NCBI GenBank assembly: GCA_008933995.1
Contig: WARS01003068.1
Coordinates: 1-64,000, forward strand
Direction of reading: 5' to 3'
Source of the DNA: Datnioides undecimradiatus
Taxonomy: Eukaryota > Chordata > Actinopteri > Lobotiformes > Datnioididae
DNA: 64,000 nt
Position numbers and translations under genes: made by a program. The notes below the pieces were generated by a model. That model ran no database searches. It was not told the DNA's origin and saw nothing but the letters and a program-made list of their open reading frames with translations. Below are positions 23,615-38,100 of this stretch, piece by piece. Position 1 is the first letter of the stretch. The number at the start of each line of letters is the position of its first letter.

Positions 23615-26600
23615 TTACTGTTGCTTGCACTTTCCAGAAGGGCTTTTTTGACCTTGAGGAGTCTTGTTGGTGTCTTTTTTACTCTTTCTGGATTTGTTTT
23701 GTGGCGTTTGGCTGATGACTGTCTGAAGTTCTGCAGGACTCACTTGACCACCACTTGCTTCAGCCCCATGCATTTGATAATGAGGTTTTGACACAGCCTC
23801 TGTTAAACCAGTTTTCCTCACAGTGTTTTGGCCTAACACCACTGCTTCTTCAGGCTCATTTACACTTTCTGTCTGAGCATGCTGACCAGACTCCTCAGCC
23901 ACACCACCCATTGCAATAAAACTTGTCTCTGCTGTGCATGGGTCTGTTTCCAAAACTGAAGATGTCTTCTTCCCCGCTTCAATCTCTGAATAATGTACTG
24001 ATGATACCTGGCCAGATGCATTTTCCAATCCCTTACTTATCTCTAGGTCAGTGACTTCTGGTTTATCCTCTTCCAAAGAGAGATCTCCACACTCACTTTG
24101 TTCTATTTTAACTATGTCTGTATTCTGGTATTCAGACTGAGCTGTTTCACCTTCACCTAATTGTGCAGATGCCTCTCCCTCACTGAACATAGAAACCTGT
24201 CCTGTGGCTACCATGTATGATCTTATTTCCTCTGATAACTCAACAACATCATCTAATCTCTCAATGTTAGCACCCTGTGCTAACTTTTGACTAGCAGTAT
24301 CTTGTCTCTCAGGAATATCCAGAATTAGATCACTTATCTGAGAAGAGTCATTTCCTTGCCTGTCCTGATGTGTAGTAACTTTAAAACACATTTCTTGAGT
24401 TTCAGTCACCGCAGATGTTGCCGTTTGATTCATCTCCAAACAGTCAGTCTCTGAGCCAGATGTCTCTTCTAAGATCTGGTAAGAATTAATGTCTTCTTCC
24501 TCTGAGTGAGAACTTGCACCTGATATGTCTTTAGCACTTTCAACAGCCTGGTCATCGGTGATGTTTTTAATTTGCTCTAAAGGTAATGATGAATTCTCTT
24601 TTTCTCCATCATGTACATTACCTGAGCACACAAGATGACCCTGCAACTGAGGATTTCTTGGTGCACCTTCTCTTTCATTCCCATCATCTGAGTCATCAGA
24701 AATTTTCTCAAACTTGCTCATTTTTTGCTGCATGGATGGCAAATCCTTCTCTCCATCACTTACACTGTCATCTAAGATCACTGTATTGTCAACTTGAGAA
24801 ACTGTAATGGATGCATCTTCATTTTCTTCCAAGATGCTGGATGTTTGCTGTAAAGGTGACACTTCCTCCTCCAAAATGTTTACTCCATCTCTCATTATGG
24901 CTTCTGAGATGAGTATATCTCCTAGTGAAGGTCCTCTTCCTGATGCACCTTCTATTTCAGTCACCTCGTCTTGGTCGTCTGTGATGGTAACGGTTTGCTG
25001 TCTTTGTACTGCCACTATCTCCTCATCAGTATCAGAGATTAAGGTGTCATCCTCTTGAGAAGTCATGTCTAGTGTACTCTCGTCATTTTGGTCATCTGAG
25101 AAGTTTTTCTGTAAAAGTGATGTTACAATATCCTTTTCAACATCATGTACGTTATCTGAGCACATAAGATAATCCTGCGACTGAGAACTTGTTTCTGATG
25201 CATCTACTCGTTCACACTCTTCATCTTGGTCATCTGAAATGCTCATTTCTGTCTCTATGGATGGTATCTCTTTTTCTACATTAGTTTGGCAGTAATCAGA
25301 GATGGGCTTTTGATCCAACTGAGAAACTGTGGGGGAGACATCTTCATTCTCACTGTCTTCATTTTCATCTAAGACGCTGGATGTTCGCTGTACACATGAC
25401 ATCTCTTGCTCCACAATAGCCTTCCCTTTCACTTCGTCTTTTATTTTGGCTTCTGGGATGAGCAGATCCTCCAGGGGAGATCCCCTTCCTAATACAGCTT
25501 CTCTTGCTGTCTCTTTCTCTGGGTCATCTGTGATGGTTACATTTTTCTGAATGTGTAATGACCCTACATTTACAATCTCCTCATCATTGTCTGAGATCAA
25601 AGTATCATCCACTTGAGAACTTGCGGTTTCATCTGCAATCTCTTTATCTTGCTCATCTGAGGAGCCTATATTTTTCTGTAAAGGTGATGTTATGACATCG
25701 CTTTCAATGCCGTGATGAGCCTGCAACTGAGGACTTCTTGGTGCATCTTCTCTTACACTCTCTTCATCCTGGTCATCTGAATAGCTATTTTCTTCTTGAA
25801 CTGATGTTGCCTCTTTCTCTCCATTACTTGGACAGTCATCTGAGATGGGAATATGATCCACTTGAGAAGCTGTATGGGAGACACCCATGTTTTCACTGTC
25901 TTCATTTTCATTTAAGATTCTGGATGTTTGTTGCAGAAGAGCCTTCGCCTCTTCTTCTGAGAAGAGCAGAGGAGGATTTCTTCCTAATGCAACTTCTGTC
26001 TCTTTATCTTGGTCATCTTTGATGGCTACAATTTGCTGTATGTGTAATGCCCCTTCCTCCACAAACTCCTCATCGTTATCAGAGATTGAGGGTGATGCAT
26101 CTTCTCTTACACTCTCTTCATCCTGGTCATCTGAATAGCTATTTTCCTCTTGAACTGATGTTGCCTCTTTCTCTCCATTACTTGGACAGTCATCTGAGAT
26201 GGGAATATGATCCACTTGAGAAGCTGTATGGGAGACACCCATGTTTTCACCGTCTTCATTTTCATTTAAGATTCTGGATGTTTGTTGCAGAGGAGCCTTC
26301 TCCTCTTCTTCTGAGAAGAGCAGAGGAGGATTTCTTCCTAATGCAACTTCTGTCTCTTTATCTTGGTCATCTTTGATGGCCGCAATTTGCTGTATGTGTA
26401 ATGCCCCTTCCTCCACAAACTCCTCGTCGTTATCAGAGATTGAGGGTGATGCATCTTCTTTTGCACTGTCTTTATCTTGGTCGTCTGAGAAGCCATTACT
26501 TTGCTGTAGTGATGACACAGTTTTCTGCACAGCAGCCTCATATTTCTCTTCATCAGTAATGTTATCAACTGAGATGAACTCATCCTCAGTTAGAGAATGT

Positions 26601-29147
26601 ATGCTCAATGCATCCTGTCTTTCAATGTATGCATCTTGGTCATTCAAGCTTCTCAAACTCTGCTGTATATTGTCCATCTGTGGTTGACTAATTTCTTCTG
26701 CCACTGAAATCAAATGTGAATAACCAAGGTCTTCTTCCTCTTGGTCAGTTAAAATAGGGCTCATAGTCTGCAATGATGTCTGTACTTCATCACCCACAGT
26801 ATCGAGTCCCACTTCAAAATGTAACAGTTGTTCCTGCTCATCCTTAACTGCGTCATGTGCATTATCAGGGACAGTACTCATTTCGTCTATGTGATGTTCT
26901 GCCTGGATACTATCAGAAATGGAAATAACCTGATTTGTTTTTATTTCCAGGTCTGAATCAGCTTTCTTTGCTGGTCTGAAATCTTCATCCAACTCCCTTC
27001 CACTTGGATCTTCTGTGACTTCATTTAATTGGGGTTCTGACCCAAATTCAGAGTTTTTCTCCTCTGGACCTTCAGCCATGCTGAGCTGAACAAGTTTTTC
27101 GTCCACTTCTTCTTGCAAAGATGCCACACTTTCCTCTGTGCTACCATGTACTTGATTATCTACAGTGTTGATTTGTTCAGAATTAGAAGAGACATCTTCT
27201 CCTTGAGGAAGGAGGGAAGTTGATGTGTTTTCATTGTCCGTAATAACCAAATCAGTGACATCAGCTGCAGGAAGGAAATCTTCTGTGCAGGACATTTTAG
27301 TGATCTTAGACATATCTTCTCCTTCTTCTTCTGATTGGAGAGGCGTAGCTTCTTCCTTTGCATCCTCTTGTAGGTCATTTTCATCGACTGCAGCTCCGTC
27401 TTTCTCTACACATGATTTCTGCTGTACATGTGGTCCTGGTAATGGTTTTACACTATTTCCCTCAGAATTTAAAATTGAGTGTTCTGATTTTTCGGTTGGA
27501 TGCACCTGGATATCCTCATTGTCCTCAGATGCACTTTGGGTCATCTCACTAGGCTCCTCATTATGCAATGTTGAGAGTTGCTGTGATGTATAGGTGATCA
27601 CATCTTCTGATTGATTTGCATCTGTATCATCACGCATGTTCTGAAATGGATCTCTGTCGTCCTCAAGCAGATTTTTCATCATGACCTCTTCCTTTGAAGT
27701 CAAATCATCATCAGTGGTCTCAGCAGTAACAATACTATTTACAACATTAAAGGTATTGTCTTCCTTTGGTAAATCTTTATGTGCTTTGGAAATACGACCG
27801 GTATCCACTGTTTGCTCTAATGGAGTAATTCCTTGTGACTGGCTGACATGCCTAATCTCAACTGGATTTATCCCAAATGGCCAAATTCCAGCCTGAGTGA
27901 CTTCTGGCTTCACTGCTACCACATTTCCCATTGCGATATTTGGCTGCCCAACACCAACTCCCAAAACGGTGGCTGGCCTAAACCCTATTTGCCCAGGTTG
28001 CCTAATGCATGCTTGCCCTAAATTTCTATTTAGTGTAACTACACCCCCCTGTTTAGTAACAGCATGTTGTGGCAGAATGCCAAACACACCCCCATGGGCT
28101 ACTGGGCCTAATACCCCCTGAGGGGCAGCAGCCTCTTTTACCAGGATAACACCTCTTGGCAAATTGCCCTGAGGTGAACCTGGATCCATCTCTTCTACCT
28201 CACCCGGACTTCTGTTATCCTTAACCAAAACGTAATTACCTTCAGTATTTGGCCCTTTAATTTTCCAGCCATCCACAGGAACTGGGCCCTGAGATGCACC
28301 TGGGCTCACAGGTAGCAACAGGGTGGGGTTGACTGAACTTGTGGGGTTGGCGAGGGTTGTGGGGCTCTCAATGCCCTGGATAACTAGCCCAGAAGGAGAG
28401 CCTTGGGATCCACTGATTACGAGTCCAGAAGAAGGACTCTGGGGCCCACTGACCACATACAAACCTGGGATATTGGCTCCAAGGACCCTATCTGCCAGCA
28501 AAACTGTGTTCTGAAGCTGTGGTTGAACTACATAATGCATGGGCTGTAATACAGAGCTGGTAGTGTAGTAAACTGGCTGCTGCTGTAGCATCACTGTCTG
28601 AGTTTGACGGGGCAGAGTAGCAGAATGACTCATACTAGAGGATTGGCTGATGTTGGTAACCTTGGAGCGAGGAAGTGTCATGGATGGCAGTGCAGTACAG
28701 ACAGATGATTTGGAAATGTTAGTAGATGACATGACTTCCCGTGTATTTACACTGGTATGCTGTGTATCAACACTTTGCCTAATTTTAGGCTCAACGATGG
28801 CTTCAAAAGTACCCAAAGTGGTTTTGACAGCATCTGCTCCTTTTCGTGTCAGGGAGGGTTTTGGTGTTGGAGTAGGAGGGGTACAGACCTCAGCTAGAGT
28901 CTTGAACTTTGGCCCAAGGTCATTCAGGAACTGCAGGTCATTGTCGGAGTCCAGCAGGCTGCAGCAGCCCACTGAACCAGCAGGGGAGCCCTGGCCCTCA
29001 AAATCATACACCAACAGACAATCCTTCACTGGCACCGGAAACCCAGCTTTCTGTTTAGGACAAAGAAAAAGCACAGACACTGGAGATATTTGTATGTGGA
29101 AGATTTGGTGAAAGAACAGCTGTATGAACTGTGCCTCTCTCTCTCTC

Positions 29148-29182
<35 letters not shown>

Positions 29183-32100
29183 TGTGTATGCTTTATGCTC
29201 ATGTGGTACCTGAGAGTAGTAATCATTGAGGAAAGCATCAGGTAGGGCCATATCCTCCTCAAACAGAGCTGTCGTACGTTGGACACCAAGTGGCTGCCTG
29301 CTGAACGTGGCACTGCCATTGTCATGATTGAACAGCTCCCTTGAAAACCTGTAGGCGTTGTCAACTTCCATCAAACTTTGGCTGGTTTCCTGAAACTGCG
29401 TAGATTCACCATACATTGTAGCTGTCTGATGAGTTTCTGTCATTTTTGACTGAACGGTGTTAAAGTTTGGTGCTGATGCCTTCTCAACCTTCTTTTGGTT
29501 TCTCAACATCAAAGGGACACTTTGAAGTGGCACATCCTAAAAAACAGAAGAAATTAAAATATGACATTTAAATTGACTTTCATTCATTGACTTTGACTTG
29601 AGGATGTGGGTGTCATTAAAGAATATAGGTCACATTGGCTCCCTTAAAAAGCAGACAAAACTGTCAGCCAACCTTATCCTCGCCTTTGCCTTCAGTGTGG
29701 TAGGATATGAGGTGTTCTTTGGCATCAAAGGGTAGATCGCTAAATTGGTCAGGAAAGATAGTGTCTGCTCCTCCACACTGACAGAACAGTAGAAGGAGAG
29801 GGATGACTGCGGAGAATGGAAACATTTTTTGATGAATGGAAAGTAAATAAATTGTGTAAAATGTATTTTTTTTGCCCTTTATGTCAACATTTTCTAACTG
29901 CAACAAACACACAAGCAAATATTAAATGTTTTATAGTACATTAAATATCAGCACTTCATAATACGAGGTGCAAACAACATGTCTTTAGATGACGTCTGCT
30001 GTGCCCTAACAACAGTAGTCTTTTCAACAACAGTTGAAAATCCCCCAGTGTCAAAGAATGAAGTCGGTGCATTACGTCGGAAGGGCAGGCTGGTTGTTTT
30101 TCCAGGGATTCGCAGGGTTATGTAGGGATAAGACTAGATTCTAACTGTCAGCTAAATCTGAACTTAATCTGAGTTAAAACTTAAAGCTAAACTATGTAAC
30201 CTGTGTGTTTTACAGTATATTATTAAATCAGTGTGACTGGGATAGTGTGTTTGCCAAAGCACAACTCACACAGCAGTAAGCACATTGCCATTAGCAGCAG
30301 CCCAATGGCTGGGGCAGAGAGCTCAGATGAAGTGGTTCCTACTTTGGCTGTCCTTAACCTGCAGTCATCTGTTTCCACACAGGTACAAACATCCACAGTT
30401 AGAACCTCATCAGCAGGGCAGGACAGACCCTTTGCATCAGCCACCTTCACTTGTAGCTCGTACACTCCGGGCCATAGTTCCTCACTTGAGTGAAGAGCTG
30501 CAGTTGTCTCTGGAGACAAAAAGGAATAGAGGGCTGTCAGACTTAACTTGGATTATCATTATTAATATTAGCTGTAACTTAGCAGTAATACTAATAGTAC
30601 ATGCCACTGTCACAGGCCCATCCAAGAGACTTTGTCCTCATTACAGTGAAGGTTTTAAACTAAATTCAGTTACTTCCAAATGCTCTTGTTTTGTTTGCAC
30701 ATTCAAATCCAAACTCTCAAAACTTCTTCTCAGATTTAAGACATAAACACGGTATATGGAAAAGATTAATCTTAAAAAAAAGATCTTAATTTGGAATTGG
30801 CTGTCATATTTGTAGCTTTATACCTCTGCATTACTTATTGACTTAAGCTTTTTAGTAATTAGTAATTAATATTTTTCAGTGTAGGCAATATAATCCTCAA
30901 CCATTTACACAGTGACAAGCTCTGGCTAAATGAAAATGAACACAGTAATCACTAACGTCACTGATGCCTTACCACAAGTACATTTTCTTACCATTGATGA
31001 CTTCTATTTCCCAACTGCCTCTTGTCCCATCAGGTATGATTGTGAATGTGAATGGAGCAGCATTGGGGCTAACGTCCTCATCAAAGCCGGTAACATAAAC
31101 AGTTTTTTTATCAGTGCAGAGGCTGCTGTGAGTGGTGGTCAGGGTGGGACAGTGGTCATTGGAGTCAATGACTTGAATGGCTATTGTTCCTGTAGCTGTC
31201 TTTGATGGCATATCTGAGGATGACAACAACTCTGTTAGTTAAACAGCTCAGTCTGTTCGGCCAATGTCACGAAGATCCACTATGTAGTGTAGAGTCAGTA
31301 GTGATCATCACTGAAGGAAATACATGATGGTTTGATCTGACAACAACGTTGCTTTTACACACATCTGAATATTCCTCAATTAAATTATTGTCTCGATACC
31401 AATATCAGTGTGTGTTCTGTCAGGTTGTAGGAAGGTCTGGCAGTGGATGTACATTTATTTTGCTCTTGGGCTGACACACCTGGAATTACAAAGTGTTTTT
31501 ACAAGTTCTGTCAAGAGATCAGTGTGCTTCATTTTATTAAATGACCTCTGGTAATTACAGTTATGAACTGCTCATCTAACTCATAAAACAAAGGTGATAA
31601 ATCATCCTCAGAGAAGAAGTGTTGAATTGATTAGAGAGCAGCCAAGGCAGCGGCTTTAAGAGGAAAGAAATGAAGCATTACTGGTGGCAACAAACAAAAA
31701 CAGTACAGAATAATAAAGTACAAATGATATTACCTTTTGTTATGGCAAGAATCTTGGCAATGTAGGTACCGTTTACCAAGAACGGTGACTCTCTATCTGG
31801 TTCCTTGTTGAGTTTGATCTCAGCCGTCTCTTCATCGATTGTAAACCAGTTATCTGGATCAAAGGCTTTAACATAACTGGAGCATGACAAATATGTCAGA
31901 AAGAAAACCAATATGTTAAGAAAAATAAAAATATACAGCAGTGAAATGGTCACATCTGGTTTGAAACAGTCACTTATCTTGCAAAGTATTACGTGAGATG
32001 ATGATGTTGATGATTATGATGATGATGATGTCTACACATATGTCTCTATGAGTATATAGTTTAAGCCAGGAGGTGATTAGCTACACCTAGCATAAAGACT

Positions 32101-35100
32101 AAAGGCCAAGGAAACAGGTAACCTGGCTCTTATGGTTCAACATTTCGGTGTTAACTTGAGCCAAAGACTCTTCCTTCTATAAATAGTTTATCATTGACTT
32201 TTTTTTTTTTTTTTTTTTTTACAAGTTTTACAATTATACATTAAATATCAACAATCTAATTTCATTTTTAGGGATTGTATCACGAATTGAAAGGTCAACC
32301 ACTTTGGTCTGTGCTTAAATGATTTAAAATAGATGTCGATGACTTTCCTACCAGCTTCGCCTGCACTTTGTGTTTAGTTCTTTCCTTAACAGATATTTGC
32401 AATAATAATATGTCAAACATCAGTGCCTCATGAGAGCCCAGCAGAACTTTTTGTTAACTGCAGCTTGACTAACCTGACATCTTCAGCTACTTTTCCTGTG
32501 TCTGGATCGACAGCAGCAAACACTGTGAGCACACCATCCTGAGGTTGATCCTTTGGATCTTCTGATACAGGAACAGTCTTGGTGTCAGGCATGAATGCTG
32601 GACCTTCTGGCAGATTGTTCACTGCAATCTTAATAGGATAGCTTTTCCCTGGACTATCTGGCTTCGGTTTTGTCCCTGGTGCTGGTTTAAGTCCAATACC
32701 CGCTCCAGTCATAACTCCAGGGCCAAGCCCAGCCTCAGACTTGAGTCCTGCCTCCAGGTCAGCGTCCGACCCAACATTTACCCCCGCACCCACACCAACT
32801 CCAACTCCAACTCCAGCCCCAGCTCCAGCTCCAGCTGCAGCTCAGAGGATCAGCCAGAGGATCACCTTCTCCAACCGTAACATCCACATTCATCAATACA
32901 GCTTCACCCTCCACAAAAGGAGCCACATTCTTGATGATCAAGCCAAGCTCAAGATTCTGGACTTCTTCAAAGTCCACAGGCTGTTTGTCCCAGGGTGGAG
33001 GGGAAACAAGGTTCAGGGAGACGACATCAGACACAATAAACCAATGTTAGGGATCTGCCCAACAATGCCTACAGTAATCAAAATAAAAAATACATTTAAC
33101 CACCAAACATAATAAGACACATTAAATAAGTCTTAATTACCTTAACAAGCCACAGGATTCCCTCATTGGTTTCTTTGTCTGTCTCAATACAGAAAAGATT
33201 ATCCTCATTCCCTTGGGCGATTGTAAACACAGTCAGCCAGTTGTCTGTGTGTTCAAGGTCTTTGTCCAGTGCTTTGATTCTCATCACAGATACATCTTTA
33301 ACATTTTCATCCACCGCACCAGTGTACTGCAAGCACAACAAGATTTAAAACATTCAACCCACAGTCAAAGTTGCCCTGTTAGTTCTGCACCAGCTGTACA
33401 GTTTGCCTACAGTTTCCTGTGCACAGAACATATGGATCTTGGAAAACAGACATCAGCTGAAAAAACATTAAGAATGAGTTATATTTTGAATATAAGTATT
33501 GAAATCTTCTAAAATCATCTGAGTATCCAAAGACCTTTGGTGTCACTCTTTAAATGGGTATTTCAGATTTTACACAGCAAGGTCAATTTACTTATCATTC
33601 TTGTTATTACATCATATTACATGGAAATGCAGCATTTAGTGTTTATAGGCTTTGAACTTGTGGTCCATAGTGGCCTATAGTCCATGTATAGTGAACTATA
33701 AGCCTCGACCTCTCAATGTAATCGTTAAAGATCTTTAGAATTTACATAGTGCAGTGTTGTAGGTTTATGTTGCACATCTATCACTATTTCACCTCTTCGC
33801 TGTCTCGTTTCCTGAATTTGGTTCCTTTGACTGCTGTGTGTGAGGGTGTGTGCGTGTGCTGTAAAGGCTGTATTCCTGACCTCAGATTTTTCCAGAATAG
33901 GAATGTTGTCATTGATGTCAAGGACCTTGATCTCCACAGTTCCTGTCCCCGTTAGCCCCCCTGGTGCCCCTCCCAAATCGGTCCCCTTTATAACCAGTTT
34001 GTAGAAGTCAATAGTCTGTTGGAGGATAGACAGCAAAACAATGTATTGACAAAGGCTTATTAGGTAAGGTAATCACCATCACTGTCATAGGCAATCCTGT
34101 TCAACAACACCATTGGTACAGTTTGGATACACTATAATTAACTTTGAAGTTAAAAGGGAAAAGCCTTCAGATGGGGCAGAACTCCAGTGGAAGAAATCTC
34201 TCTCCAGGACACAACCACGTCATGCCAGGGGCCAGACCAAAGCTGTAGGTTCACAAATGTCCAGATATAGGAATATGCATGCTCTCAGATTTGGAAAGCC
34301 TTACCTACACCTGATTCTGTTTATAAATCTCAATAAAAATGTGCTGCAAATGAAAAACATGTTGCAGAAAGACAAAGCAAACATGTTAACAGCTAACACA
34401 CTGTAAATGCAGAAAAACCACACAAAGTCCAGAACTACAGAAAAACACTCCAAGATACCGAATTTAAATAAAAAGCTCCAGCATGTGTTGTGTGTGCTTG
34501 ATGTGCAGTGAGCAGCAGCCTCACCTCTCTGTCCAGTGTGGCCTCCTTGACGTACAGTTTGCCTGTCTTTTGATCTATAGAGAACATGTGACCTGCCCCT
34601 TCTGGCTCCTGACTGGCGATGCTATAGGAGATCTCTGAATGAATTCCAGGTGCATCGTCATCTTTCCCTGTGATCTGCATAACAAAGGTTCCTGCAGCGG
34701 ATAACAACAGACCATCTCAATAGAATCAAGTGACTGTTGAGAGGACCTGTTCATGTGTACAGTGTATCTGTCCTGTGTTTACATACTGTAGACTTTTTTG
34801 ACAACATGTATGAGAATATGAAAGAATAATCAGTTCTGGTTGAATGAGGGACAAGGAACCCAGTCATGAAGTCAGGGGTCAGAACCATAAAATTCTCTGG
34901 TTTGAAAAAAAGCTGCAACGGTGCCCGCTGCCCCTGTGGGTGATAAAACCTGGTAAAGTGTGTTACAACTTTCCTCAGGCTGCTGTTCTAACACACGGAT
35001 TTTTTGGCCCTTGTCCTCAGACAACCTGAGTTTGCCACTGTAGCAGGTGGATGGAGAAAATAGATGTCTGAAGTCCTGCAGTACCTTTTTTGCTTGCCTC

Positions 35101-38100
35101 TGTGATGTTTCCAGAATGTAGCTGAAAATAGGGGGCATTGTCATTTTGGTCCAAGATTGTGACAGTCAGGGGAATGTTGACCTCTGCTGTGGATCCATTT
35201 CTGTATTTGGCAATCCCTGTTAGCTGCATGAATTACATGGAGATAAGAGACAGGATGAAACCAAGTTAATGTTATATTGAACATAAATGTCTCACATTTG
35301 AAGGCCTTGAACAAGCTGTAACTCGAGATTTCTTCTCTGTAGATAAATGTGCATTTGAGGCTTTCTTCAAGACACCGCAACATTGAATACAGACTGAGTA
35401 GCAGAGATGAAGAAGACTACTACATTCCATTATGTGACACATGTTTGCAGATGCACTTCTGGAGCCCTGCCCATGCATATATCAAGCTCTATGCAGAGGA
35501 CTGAAGGATGCTACGAATCAGAGCCCAAACAGTGACTTAGCAGTGAAGAACGCTAGTTTAGGTGCAGTCATGTTTTAGTACTTGGCTTATTTAGAGAGAG
35601 ACTTACATTGTAGGAGGGATATTTCTCACGGTCTACAATATCAGTGATGCGTACAAATCCAGTGTTGTGATCCACCACAAAGAGGTTGTAGGGTGGCTTG
35701 TCAGCTCCTGGCCCAGATAGGTAATACTCCACCTTTGCATCTTTGTCTTTGTCCGATCGGATCTGACATCAGTGACAGAAAGAGAATACTGACTATAGTT
35801 GGAAGCCAAAGGAACAGCAGGTGGCCTGACTGTGACGTCATGATTTCAGCTCTCCATAACATTAAGGTGGAAATTGCCACATTGCCTCAGCTGCACTATA
35901 TATTGATAGATGTTAAAATAATGGAAACAGGGCACATATGTAAAACACAGAGTATATGTACCTATCCACAACAGTTACTGCAAAGTGCTCTGCAGCAATA
36001 CAAAATACTGTAGGGCACTATGCAAAATAGTAGATGAAACTGTCAAAGGAAACCTGTGAAGCAGGTTGTATTCTCTCAAAACAGTGTTGGGGTGAGCAAG
36101 GTCAACAATGAGCTGCAGGGGGAGATGGGTGGAGATGACTCATGGCAGGTGAGTTGATCCAGCTGGTGCTCGTTGATTAATCACTCTCTCTTCTTTCCAC
36201 TTCTCTTGCTGTTTTTGGACAAAGCTCTTTGACTTTCTAACCCTGTCCACCTGGGAACTGGGTCTGTTCCTGGTAGGCCGTCATGTAGAGGTGGTAGTCT
36301 GAACTAACCAGGGCAGGAAAAGTGGTTGTTATAGGCAAAATAAACAAACCTGCACTGGTTTCACAAGTAACAACCATTACTGACATTAAATGTCTCATGC
36401 TTATGCCTGAGTGCATGGTACGTGACATTTAGCTGTGTCCCGCCTGTTACATTAGCAGGTGAAAAGTACTCAGAGCCAGCTCTTACCAGTGAAAAAGGAG
36501 TTTTGTTTGGCATTTTCACACTGTCAAAACAACACATATCTGGGAATATGAAATATAGTTTATTCCTGGGTCAATCTCCTTATAATGGTGCGCCTGAGGA
36601 CTGGAACTGACAGAAGCGGTAAGCAAGTGTTAAAGTGTAACAAGTATAAACAGGCAAGCCAGTGACATGACAGAAACCAGTTCTTTGTCTTTATGTGAGA
36701 GGTTCATCTGTGTAGGCACCTTGCCAGCCTTCTCATGATGCCGCCACATACTAATTGTGGGAAATAAGATTTTAATGAGCTAAAGTCAAATGACCTTGGC
36801 AATGAATTTCCTTTGAGTGTAGTCAGTGTTCTCCATCAGCTTGGCAGGAGGAAGGATCCACTCTCTCTTCTTCCTCCTCAGTGTCTTTGGCCTTCTCTCT
36901 CTTGCCTCAGCACTGGACATCTGAAACCAAACCACAGGGGTGCATCTCACTTTTTAATAGAGACTGGAACAAACTGTTTGCACTATGCTGTGTGTACTCT
37001 GTGACCTGCCAGCCTTGTTGAAGACATATTTCATGCTGAAATTGAGGCACATTAGCTGACGAATGGCAGAAGAGTTTCACTGTTAAGACAAGATAGAAGA
37101 TCGCCTATAAATGAAGAGATAAATCTTCAGGTGGGAAATCACTGGGAGGTCTCTTTAAAGTGCTCTACCTCATACCTACTAACTGTGTTTAGATGTCAAC
37201 ACTAACACTTAACTGTGATTAAGCAACACTTTGTCACTTAACTGGCATTTAAACTTGCTTGTAATACAGCTGCAATTGCTGAAATTACTCAAATAGATTT
37301 AAATATCTATAGTATATATAAACTAACCATTATTACCATGATTCATGCATTTCTTGTTCTAATATCAGGTTATTAATTAAGTCATATAAAACATATAAAT
37401 ACATAATATATATGAATTTAATGTATCATGAATAAATCACACATTAATTAGCAAGGTTATCAGGATAGTATATGGATGTACTATAGTATATTAAAATAAA
37501 ATATAATCATGTGTGTGTGTGTCAGCAGCAGCAGCAGAGTCTGTTGTTTGATGGCAGTGAAATGTGTAATCAGTGGATAATGTACAATATGCTCAGACAG
37601 GCGGTAAATGTGCGATTAGTGGCTTCATTTAACACAGCATGGGTGTGATGAAGTGGGTGTGGACGGAGCTGGCAGCGTGGGTTTGACTGATGCACACCCA
37701 CCTGTGATACCAAGTGTCTAAACCCCTGTGCTAGCAACTTTCTGTAATTCCTTTAAAAGCCTCCAGCTGCTGAGAAGGGATCTTCTCAACATGTAGATGT
37801 TACCTCTCACCTTATCTGGTGCATCTCATTTTGTTTTGAAAGCCACAGTTTTGTGAGAAAGGCTCCAACTGAAATCTACCACCAGACACAGACCCAGCGG
37901 ATGAAAAGGCAGCGTCTATGTGGTACGACATGTGGACACGTTACATCTACATGGAGCTTTTTTTTCTTCTGTCTTAGACGCTTCAAGACAAGATGTACAG
38001 TAGCTGGTGGTGGGGGTGGACAGAGCTGGTTCAGAGTGTCTCCTACTCTGTCAGAAATGACTTTTGGTCCAGAAAAACTGTTAAATCCTTTTTATTTATT

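Noticed and set aside
23436-23651. Short frames next to the desmoglein A stop codon
   Set aside because: They lie in the probable 3' UTR and overlap on both strands.
25742-26449. CRISPR-like or satellite array
   Set aside because: The repeats are 354 bp, contiguous, coding and in frame, within a eukaryotic exon; no spacer structure.
24586-28514. Many plus-strand open frames of 60-150 codons over this stretch
   Set aside because: They are antisense to the repeated last exon of desmoglein A, repeat with it, and have no splice or start context.
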